Assembly: GCA_035559335.1 (NCBI GenBank)
Contig: DATMBH010000094.1
Location: forward strand, 1 to 12,951
DNA length: 12,951 bases
Reading direction: 5' to 3'
From: DASXPG01 sp035559335
GTDB taxonomy: Bacteria > Gemmatimonadota > Gemmatimonadetes > Gemmatimonadales > JACORV01
The notes under the pieces are model-generated. The model was given only the letters and a program-made list of their open reading frames with translations, had not been told where the DNA came from and did not search any database. Position numbers and translations under genes: made by a program. Shown piece by piece: positions 6,909-12,651 of the stretch (within the stretch, counting starts at the first letter, position 1; each line of letters begins with the position of its first letter).

Positions 6909-8104
6909 TGCACGTCGTTTTCGTTTGCTCCAACGACACCCACGTCCGCATGTTTCTGCCGGTCGCCCAGGTTCTCGGTTCGCGCAGCGTTGCCGGCACC
7001 ATGCTGTCCCTGGATGTCTTCTATGGGCAGGGCGCGACGGCAGCCGCACGAGATGCGGGCCTCGAGGTCCTCGAACCGCGCGCGCGGAACGCAGCCCGCG
7101 AAGGGCAGTTCTATCGTCGGTGGCCCGTGGTCGTATGGCGGGACGTGCTACGGGCGCGTGCACCGATGGAACAGCTGCTGAAGGATGCCGCGCCGGACGT
7201 GCTGGTCCTCGGGAACGACACAGGGCTCATCGAAAAGCTCGCCTTGCATCTGGGCCGAGGGATGGGGGTGCGCGGTGCGGTGTTGGTTCAGGACGGCCGA
7301 ATCGTCGCCTCGCGTCCGAGGGCGCGGGGTCCGCGCCAGCGAGTCCTGCACCTCATGAAGCGAGCTGTTTCTCCAGTCCTGACCTTGGCGGGCCTGCCGT
7401 ACCTCGCGTCTTCCGAATACGGCCAGGCGGGCGTCGACGTGATCTGCGCAACGGGTCCGCGCAGCGCGAAGCTGCTGTCACAGCAGTCGAGGGGCGCCGC
7501 GCGCGTCATCGTCACGGGTCAGCCGCGCTACGACGGGCTGGCAAGCCTGCGAGCGAATCGGCCCTCCGGTCCCGGGTTGCGCGTCGTCGTGTTCACCACG
7601 CCCTTCGAGGCGGCCGGCCTCGGGGTGGAACGCCAGAGAAGGCAGATGGAGATGGTCCGCGACCTGGCTGACTCGTTCACCCGGCATGGCATCGGTGTCT
7701 ATGTCAAGCCGCATCCGCGGGAGGACGCTGTGGACTACGAGGCTCCCCTCGGCCGCGACGCCGTGCTCAGCGGCAGCCCTTCTCAGGCGTTGTCCGCTGG
7801 GGATGTGGCGATCGTCGGGATCTCGACCGTACTCGAAGAGGCAGCCATCCTGGGATGTCCTGTCGTCGTGCCCGGAAGGATCCTCCACGACCGTGGCGTA
7901 GCCGCGGCCCTTCCCCCACGCGACACGTACCCACGGTTCGCATCGATCGAAGAAGCCATGGAGTTGATCCTTGGGCTCCGGGATGTAAACGCCAGGCAGG
8001 AGCTTGCCGCCCGGCAGCTGGCCCGGACCCGGGAGGACCTTGAGATCGGTTCCACGCCGGCAAGCGCGCGCGTGGCGGAGGCCATCCTGGGTTTGGACGC
8101 ATGA
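6908..8104 (+). CDS. GT-B glycosyltransferase with KPHP motif; candidate nonulosonate transferase
   Basis: 398 residues, no signal peptide. The N-terminal half starts MHVVFVCSNDTHVRMF like a GT-B first domain, and the second half carries TGQPRYD (203-209), VYVKPHPRED (264-273) and GISTVLEEA (304-312). KPHP followed some 35-40 residues later by a Ser-Thr pair is seen in capsule-type transferases (Kdo transferases KpsC/KpsS, polysialyltransferases, CDP-glycerol polymerases). Bacterial sialyltransferases also share a short acidic-Asp-Gly motif and an HP motif; here QDG at 128-130 and HP at 269-270 resemble these, though the first position is Gln, not Asp/Glu. As the only transferase inside the nonulosonate operon, it is the best candidate for moving the CMP-sugar. 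The family is not identified with certainty, and a glycerophosphotransferase or UDP-sugar enzyme is possible. Confidence 0.7.
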   Translation: MHVVFVCSNDTHVRMFLPVAQVLGSRSVAGTMLSLDVFYGQGATAAARDAGLEVLEPRARNAAREGQFYRRWPVVVWRDVLRARAPMEQLLKDAAPDVLVLGNDTGLIEKLALHLGRGMGVRGAVLVQDGRIVASRPRARGPRQRVLHLMKRAVSPVLTLAGLPYLASSEYGQAGVDVICATGPRSAKLLSQQSRGAARVIVTGQPRYDGLASLRANRPSGPGLRVVVFTTPFEAAGLGVERQRRQMEMVRDLADSFTRHGIGVYVKPHPREDAVDYEAPLGRDAVLSGSPSQALSAGDVAIVGISTVLEEAAILGCPVVVPGRILHDRGVAAALPPRDTYPRFASIEEAMELILGLRDVNARQELAARQLARTREDLEIGSTPASARVAEAILGLDA

Positions 8105-8135
8105 CACGCGGACCGCTCTCGGGATGCGGCGGTGG

Positions 8136-8141
8136 TAACCT
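8136..8141 (+). promoter_or_regulatory. Possible -10 element TAACCT
   Basis: TAACCT lies about 220 bases before the Alg14-like gene, in the only non-coding gap of the + strand block. It fits the TANNNT form of high-GC -10 elements. No good -35 hexamer sits 16-19 bases upstream, so this is weak evidence. Confidence 0.18.
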
Positions 8142-8311
8142 GTCGCCGAGGAGGGATGACGGGCTCTGCCGCGAATCCCATGAACAACTGCGCCTCGCGC
8201 AAACTTCACCCTCCATCCCAGGCCATCGTCAGATCAGCGGTTTCGATGTTGCCCCGAGCGAGTACGATTTCCACCAACTTCGCGTTGTGACCCGCGCGAG
8301 AGAAAGACTAC

Positions 8312-8333
8312 CCCTGCTTTGCGCCCGGCAGGG
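8312..8333 (+). other. Small hairpin in leader of Alg14-like gene
   Basis: CCCTGC (8312-8317) pairs with GCAGGG (8328-8333) around a 10-base loop, with one possible extra G-U pair inside. There is no following T run, so it is not an intrinsic terminator. It lies 11 bases before the ribosome-binding site and could affect translation or be chance in G+C-rich DNA. Confidence 0.25.
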
Positions 8334-8344
8334 CAACGGACGCT

Positions 8345-8351
8345 AGAGAGG
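8345..8351 (+). promoter_or_regulatory. Ribosome-binding site AGAGAGG of Alg14-like gene
   Basis: AGAGAGG stands five bases before the ATG at 8357 and eight before the second, adjacent ATG at 8360. The spacing favours 8360 slightly, but the two starts differ by a single Met. Confidence 0.5.
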
Positions 8352-8356
8352 TTCTG

Positions 8357-8824
8357 ATGATGGACCTGGCTCCGCGCGTTGCTCTTGTTGGGTCGAGCGG
8401 CGGACACCTCGCGCAGCTGATGGCCCTCAAGCCGTGGTGGGAGCATCACCGGCGCTTCTGGGTGACATTCAACAAGCCCGATGCCCATGCTGCCCTCGCC
8501 GGAGAGCGCGCGTACTGGTGTCACTCGCCGACGAACCGCAACCTCTTCAACCTCGTGCGCAACGCCTGGCTGGCCTTCCGGGTTCTGCGCAGGGAGCGCC
8601 CGCACCTGATCGTCTCCACAGGCGCGGGTCCGGCAGTCCCCTTCTTCTACGTGGGAAAGCTCTTCTTTGGTGCCCGAACGATCTTCATCGAGGTCGTCGA
8701 TCGGGTGAACCGGCCGACGCTCACGGGGCGCATCGTGCGTCCGGTCACCGACCAATACGTCGTCCAGTGGCCGGAACAGCAACAGCTCTACCCGAACGCG
8801 GCCGTGATCGGACGGCTCATATGA
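8357..8824 (+). CDS. Alg14-like glycosyltransferase subunit (PssD/EpsE/CpsF type)
   Basis: 155 residues, the standard length of the Alg14/PssD membrane-anchoring subunit. The N-terminus carries GSSGGHLAQLM (about 12-22), the family's first signature. A mid-protein STGAGPAVPFFYVGKL stretch and FIEVVDRVNRPTLTGRI (starting near residue 112) complete the pattern. The partner is the Alg13-like protein encoded immediately downstream, which carries the donor-binding half; together they form one split GT-B transferase at the cytoplasmic membrane face. Known bacterial pairs add glucuronic acid (PssD/E) or galactose (CpsF/G) as the second sugar of a lipid-linked unit; the sugar here cannot be read from the sequence. 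Two adjacent ATGs are possible starts. The stop overlaps the next start (ATGA, 8821-8824). Confidence 0.88.
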   Translation: MMDLAPRVALVGSSGGHLAQLMALKPWWEHHRRFWVTFNKPDAHAALAGERAYWCHSPTNRNLFNLVRNAWLAFRVLRRERPHLIVSTGAGPAVPFFYVGKLFFGARTIFIEVVDRVNRPTLTGRIVRPVTDQYVVQWPEQQQLYPNAAVIGRLI

Positions 8825-9405
8825 TCCTCGTGACGCTCGGCACTCACGAGCAACCCATGAGGCGCCTGGTGCCGATCCTAACGTCGCTTTCGACCCTCCG
8901 TCCCGAGATGGGCCCGTTCCATATCCAGCACGGTACGACGGCGCTGCCGGCCGGGTGGCAGGGTGAGGCCCTGGTCGGGCCGCGTGAGCTCTCGGAGCTG
9001 ATGAGGAGCGCCGACATCATCATCACCCACGGCGGGCCCGCGACGATCGGCGAGGCGCGAGCCACCGGGAAGGTGCCCATCGTGGTGCCACGCCAACGGC
9101 GCTTTGGCGAGCACGTGGACGATCACCAGCTGTGGTACGCGCGCCGGTTGGACGCGGCCCGCGAGATCATCCTCGTAGAGGAGGCTTTGCAGCTGATCGG
9201 TGCAATTGAGCGGTACTCGGAACTCGCGCGTGCCATTCCCGCGCCGCGGGCGCACAACTCGCGCAGGGCCGTCCTTCGTTTCCGGCAGATCGCGGACGCG
9301 ATGGTCGCCGATCAGCTGAGCGCGGGTGTCGCGCGCGGATACGCGAGGGGTCGAGCCAAGCCCGGCCAGTCCGTGACCGGATACCCGAAGCCACCGATCC
9401 GCTAG
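8821..9405 (+). CDS. Alg13-like glycosyltransferase subunit (PssE/EpsF/CpsG type)
   Basis: 194 residues, starting at the ATG overlapping the upstream stop. ILVTLGTHEQPM at the N-terminus and THGGPATIGEAR (about 62-73), followed by VVPRQRRFGEHVDDHQ, are the hallmarks of the glycosyltransferase-28 C-terminal domain, which binds the UDP-sugar. It forms the active enzyme together with the Alg14-like subunit encoded just before it. The family core ends near residue 160; the remaining 30 or so residues form a basic, glycine- and proline-rich tail (GYARGRAKPGQ and on to the C-terminus) with no recognised domain. The gene ends only 10 bases from the convergent Wzy-like gene. Confidence 0.88.
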   Translation: MILVTLGTHEQPMRRLVPILTSLSTLRPEMGPFHIQHGTTALPAGWQGEALVGPRELSELMRSADIIITHGGPATIGEARATGKVPIVVPRQRRFGEHVDDHQLWYARRLDAAREIILVEEALQLIGAIERYSELARAIPAPRAHNSRRAVLRFRQIADAMVADQLSAGVARGYARGRAKPGQSVTGYPKPPIR

Positions 9406-9420
9406 CGAGACCGAGCTAGC
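9401..9420. terminator. Inverted repeat between convergent genes
   Basis: Two copies of the palindrome GCTAGC (9401-9406 and 9415-9420) flank eight bases and can pair into a six-base stem. They supply the TAG stop of the + strand gene and, on the other strand, the TAG stop of the Wzy-like gene. There is no T run on either side, so a role as a bidirectional terminator is only a suggestion. Confidence 0.25.
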
Positions 9421-10834
9421 CAGCTTCTGCGTCGGCGGCAGCGCGGCGCAGGCTGGATGTCGCTGTGGTGCCCGCGGCGACGGGCCCGGTGACGCTTCCC
9501 ACCAGGGCCCAGAGCGGGACCTGGACGTCGTAGAAGTACATCGGGTTGTTCAGGGCGCCAAGGATGTTGGTGGCCACGAACAGGCTTCCCAGGCTCGCCA
9601 CCAGCAGCTTCCGCTCGCCCGCCTCACGACGCCACGTGCCGTAGAGCGCCCACAGGACGGAGGCCTGCAGCGCCAGGAACACGGCCAGGCCGATGACCCC
9701 CATCTCACCGAGGACGGCCAGGTAGTCGTTGTGTGGGGCCGTGCGCGGCAACCCCGACACCTGCTCCACCGCCGCCGCCGTCATTCCCGGGCCAATGCCG
9801 ATGAGCGGGCGTTCCGACCACTCGGTGACCAGCACCCCCCAAACGAAGAACCGGAAGCGCAGGCTGGCGTCCACCACGATGTCCTGGTCTTCCCCTTCCT
9901 CACCGGGTGCCGGCGATGCTTGAGGATCACTCGGCTGCGCGGAAGGGCTCGGCGCCGTGACGGTGGTGAAGTACCGGTTCAGCAGATCGGGGCGAGCGCC
10001 GAGGGCCACGACGAAAAGGACCGTCGCCACGGCCACCATCCGCCAGCGCCGGAACACGGCCGCGACGCCGGCGACGGCCAGCCAGGCGGTGACCGTCACG
10101 ATCCTCGTGGCGGAGGCGATGACGGCCAGCGTTGCGGCGGCGGCGAGCGCCCACCACCACCCGCTGAACTGGCTCGCCATGCGCGCAAGCGCGAAGCCGA
10201 GCAGGAGCAGCATCTGACCGGCGAACGCAAGACCGATGGGGCCCCGTCCGCCCGGGGCTGTGGCGCGAACGGCTCCGTTCATGAAGCTTGCGTCGCCGAC
10301 GACGAATTCGACGAGCCCGAGGACGGAAGGGACGAGGAAGCCAAGGGCGGTGGCCACGACCAGGCGCGACCGGTCCTCAGGGCTCGTCGCCGTGCGCCGC
10401 GCGAGCATGAAGACGCCGACATACGAGAACCACCGCGCCGCGGCCGGAGCAACGATGTAGACCGAATCCGAGCTCAGCAGCCCGGCCACCCCGATCCACG
10501 CCACGAAGGCGATGCCGAGCCATTCCAGCCGCGTTGGCCGCGGACGCTCCAGGACCAGGGCCAACGCGATCAGCGATGCGATGCCGAAGGTGAGGAGCAG
10601 CCGGATGTCGAGCGTCCGTCCAGCGATCTCGGTGATCGGGACGTCCCAGGCCAGCGTCGAAATCGGCAACGTGAGCAACGTCGCGAGGAGGAACATCCTC
10701 CGGGAGCCGGCCAGGAGAACCGCCAGCGATGCCAGCAGGATGACGGGCCCGGCGATGCTTCTGAGGAGAAGGGCGACGAGCGCGACCGCCACCAGCACCC
10801 AAGCAGCGACGTCACGGGGGCCCAGGGCCCTCAT
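9416..10834 (-). CDS. O-antigen ligase/Wzy polymerase-like membrane protein
   Basis: 472 residues from the ATG at 10834, which has AGGAG five bases upstream; an in-frame GTG at 10855 would add seven residues. About 10-12 hydrophobic segments run through the protein. Near the C-terminal third (about 324-395) lies the Wzy_C pattern: RFFVWGVLVTEW, then PLIGIGPG (343-350) and PHNDYLAVLGEMGVIGL, whose His368 sits where ligases and polymerases have a key His in the large outer loop. That loop begins with a low-complexity Ser/Pro/Asp/Glu stretch (about 294-318). The family transfers or polymerises lipid-linked glycans on the outer face of the plasma membrane. Polymerase and ligase cannot be told apart by sequence. 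The gene is convergent with the Alg13-like gene and may share a transcript with the GT39-like gene upstream on the same strand, 124 bases away. Confidence 0.82.
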   Translation of the reverse strand: MRALGPRDVAAWVLVAVALVALLLRSIAGPVILLASLAVLLAGSRRMFLLATLLTLPISTLAWDVPITEIAGRTLDIRLLLTFGIASLIALALVLERPRPTRLEWLGIAFVAWIGVAGLLSSDSVYIVAPAAARWFSYVGVFMLARRTATSPEDRSRLVVATALGFLVPSVLGLVEFVVGDASFMNGAVRATAPGGRGPIGLAFAGQMLLLLGFALARMASQFSGWWWALAAAATLAVIASATRIVTVTAWLAVAGVAAVFRRWRMVAVATVLFVVALGARPDLLNRYFTTVTAPSPSAQPSDPQASPAPGEEGEDQDIVVDASLRFRFFVWGVLVTEWSERPLIGIGPGMTAAAVEQVSGLPRTAPHNDYLAVLGEMGVIGLAVFLALQASVLWALYGTWRREAGERKLLVASLGSLFVATNILGALNNPMYFYDVQVPLWALVGSVTGPVAAGTTATSSLRRAAADAEAG

Positions 10835-10839
10835 GTGCT

Positions 10840-10844
10840 CTCCT
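10840..10844 (-). promoter_or_regulatory. Ribosome-binding site AGGAG deciding the start of the Wzy-like gene
   Basis: AGGAG on the minus strand lies five bases before the ATG at 10834. No comparable site precedes the GTG at 10855, so the shorter protein is preferred. Confidence 0.5.
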
Positions 10845-10904
10845 ACGGACACCACGAGCGTCCTCGCTTCGGCCGAAGGCGCGTGGTCGGCTGCATCCGC
10901 GCCT

Positions 10905-10910
10905 AGGCTA
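10905..10910 (-). promoter_or_regulatory. Possible -10 element TAGCCT for the Wzy-like gene
   Basis: TAGCCT on the minus strand sits about 70 bases upstream of the ATG, in the 124-base gap after the GT39-like gene. A TTTCGC hexamer 19 bases further upstream is a poor -35. Co-transcription with the upstream gene is equally possible. Confidence 0.2.
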
Positions 10911-10958
10911 CCTTCGCCGCTGGTGTGTCGCGAAACGGCTGGGCCAGCAGCGTGGGCA

Positions 10959-12530
10959 TCAGCAGGTCTGCACCGGTGCGAAGACCATCAGAGCTGGGAA
11001 GGTCCTCGCGCCGTACCCACGAGAAACCAGGGTGTCGTGGATTTGCTTCAGGCCTTCGCGACCGCCGACCCAGTAATGATTTGTGCGGACTGCCACCCAG
11101 TCCGTTTCACCCAGGTCCAGTGTCTGGACACTCCCCGGCGTGCCTCGAAATTCGTGGGCGGAGGTGACCAGACCGGGCTCGTAATACCCGAAGCCGAATG
11201 CATAAGACCTGGACATGTTGACGAAAACGCGGCCGCCATCACACAGACCTTCGGCCACGTAGTGCGCAACCCCGCGCCAGTCCTCGTTGTTCCGCCACGT
11301 AGCCGCTTTGACGGTCGCGACGGACGGTATCTGCAGAGCCCCCCACAGCAGCAGGCCGGACACGGCAAGGAGAGGGGACACGCGAACGCGACGACGACCG
11401 CGCAGCGAGCGACCTCCGACAATGAAGTGGATCCCCCCGGCCGCAAGCACAAACAGGAACGGCAGCAGCAAGATGAGTTGGCGAGCTGCGAGGAAGTAGT
11501 TGGCACGGCTCACAAGCAACCACATTGCCGGCAACAGGCCAACCGACGTCAGCCCCACCGACAGGATGTCCGGACGAACGCGAGGCGAACCTGCTGCCAA
11601 CCCGATCCCCGCCATGACGATTAGTGCCAGCGCTAGCACACCGGGCTGACCGGTCACGAAGTTGGCCGCGGCCGGTGGCGATATGACGTCGACGAGTAGA
11701 TCAGCGACATTTTCGAGCGTTGGGACGGGTGGGCCGGATCCGGGGAATGAGTTCGTCGCCTGGCGCGAAGCCGCGAACACGAACCAGGGCAGGAACATCA
11801 CCCCTGCCGCGCCCACGCCGATCAGGTATCGGGCGCCTGCCCTTAGGACACTTGGGCGCTCCTCTCTAAGGCCGACCACCCATACGATGGCGATTGCCAA
11901 CCCCGCAAACAGCAACGTGATGGCGAGGAAGTAGTGGGTGTGAAGAGCTAAGGCTGAGACGAACGAGAAGGCGAGGACATTGGCTAGGCCGCCGCGGGTG
12001 ACAAGTCGCGAGAAGGTGCCAATCAACAGGATGCCGACCAGCACCGATAGGGCATAGAAGCGGCCTTCCTGTGAGTAGGAGATGTGGAATGGAGAGATCG
12101 CGAGCAGGAAGGCCGCTACCAGGCTCGCCGTCCTGCTCTTGAACAGCTCGTGTGCAGCCCAGGCGATAGCAGGGATGGCGGCGATCCCGCAAAGAACTGC
12201 CCAGGCGCGGGCTTGGGCAGTACCGGGGCCGAGCATCGAGAGGGCAATACGCTCCCCCAAGTAGTCCAAGGGAGCGGCAGCTGCGTGCGACCGAATGCCA
12301 TTCCAGAAATCGGGCCAGGAGGCTTGCGCGACGACGGCCTGGCCAATCTCATCAAGCCACAGGCTCCTATCAGCCAGGCCGTGAATGCGAAGAGTCGCGG
12401 CAAGCAGCACTGCAAAGCCCAAGGCCGCAAGCCAGGCGAGGGGCACCCCATTCACCCTTGTCAGAGCGAGCCTGCTGGCGGCCACACTGTACTGCCCGCT
12501 TACCGTCCCTCCCTGTGCTGAGCTTCGCAC
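10959..12530 (-). CDS. GT39-like (ArnT/PMT, RgtA-D type) GT-C membrane glycosyltransferase
   Basis: 523 residues. A hydrophobic segment at about 31-47 is followed by the first outer loop with RSLWLDE (55-61), whose Asp60-Glu61 match the acidic catalytic motif of GT-C enzymes. A second family mark, SPFHISYSQEGRFYAL, is at 146-161, and several further membrane helices follow. The last 120 residues, from about NNEDWRGVAHYVAEGL, look like a soluble outer domain common in this family. Such enzymes use polyprenyl-phosphate-linked sugars and act outside the plasma membrane on lipids, glycans or proteins. The acceptor cannot be deduced. The GTG start at 12530 has no ribosome-binding site but sits seven bases after TAAGAT, so it could be leaderless; GTGs at codons 16, 26 and 29 are alternatives. 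Base composition is lower in G+C than in the flanking wzy-like and metE genes. Confidence 0.82.
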   Translation of the reverse strand: MRSSAQGGTVSGQYSVAASRLALTRVNGVPLAWLAALGFAVLLAATLRIHGLADRSLWLDEIGQAVVAQASWPDFWNGIRSHAAAAPLDYLGERIALSMLGPGTAQARAWAVLCGIAAIPAIAWAAHELFKSRTASLVAAFLLAISPFHISYSQEGRFYALSVLVGILLIGTFSRLVTRGGLANVLAFSFVSALALHTHYFLAITLLFAGLAIAIVWVVGLREERPSVLRAGARYLIGVGAAGVMFLPWFVFAASRQATNSFPGSGPPVPTLENVADLLVDVISPPAAANFVTGQPGVLALALIVMAGIGLAAGSPRVRPDILSVGLTSVGLLPAMWLLVSRANYFLAARQLILLLPFLFVLAAGGIHFIVGGRSLRGRRRVRVSPLLAVSGLLLWGALQIPSVATVKAATWRNNEDWRGVAHYVAEGLCDGGRVFVNMSRSYAFGFGYYEPGLVTSAHEFRGTPGSVQTLDLGETDWVAVRTNHYWVGGREGLKQIHDTLVSRGYGARTFPALMVFAPVQTC

Positions 12531-12537
12531 GAGCCTG

Positions 12538-12543
12538 ATCTTA
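12538..12543 (-). promoter_or_regulatory. Possible -10 element TAAGAT of the GT39-like gene
   Basis: TAAGAT on the minus strand differs from TATAAT at two positions and ends seven bases before the GTG start, which would place the transcript start at or next to the start codon. No clear -35 hexamer is seen. Confidence 0.3.
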
Positions 12544-12615
12544 CGGCTGCTCTCACGCGCGTTTGCTGGTCGTCCGGCAACTCAATCCATCGGGATCGTC
12601 GGGCGGGATGGGCTG

Positions 12616-12621
12616 TAGACT
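12616..12621 (+). promoter_or_regulatory. Possible -10 element TAGACT of metE
   Basis: TGTAGACT at 12614-12621 gives a TANACT-like -10 with an upstream TG-like context, about 30 bases before the metE start, so the untranslated leader would be about 25 bases. The whole gap to the divergent gene is only 121 bases and shows no structured riboswitch. Confidence 0.3.
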
Positions 12622-12651
12622 GCTCCTCCCTCAGGAATTCACGTAGATCCC

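Larger units (their letters stand above)
8105..8356 (+). other. 252-base gap between operon and Alg14/13 pair; no convincing gene
   Basis: This is the only sizeable gap on the + strand half of the window. An 81-codon open frame (8101-8346) begins with an ATGA overlap on the upstream stop, but its codon third positions are visibly less G/C-rich than in neighbouring genes. It matches nothing recognisable and has no clear ribosome-binding site. The gap also contains a TAACCT hexamer at 8136-8141 and a small hairpin (CCCTGC 8312-8317 with GCAGGG 8328-8333) shortly before the next ribosome-binding site. A promoter and leader for the downstream pair is the simpler reading; a small coupled gene is not excluded. 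Confidence 0.4.

Noticed and set aside
9731..10906. Long plus-strand open frame (391 codons) opposite the Wzy-like gene
   Set aside because: The translation is an Arg/Asp/Glu/Gly-rich low-complexity sequence typical of the reverse of a hydrophobic G+C-rich gene; no domain is visible.
10512..11624. Plus-strand open frame (370 codons) spanning the gap between the Wzy-like and GT39-like genes
   Set aside because: It overlaps two real minus-strand genes, changes character along its length and has no family resemblance.
12531..12651. Cobalamin or SAM riboswitch ahead of metE
   Set aside because: The 121-base gap also has to hold the divergent start, the likely -10 is only about 30 bases before the ATG, and no B12-box-like or paired structure was seen.
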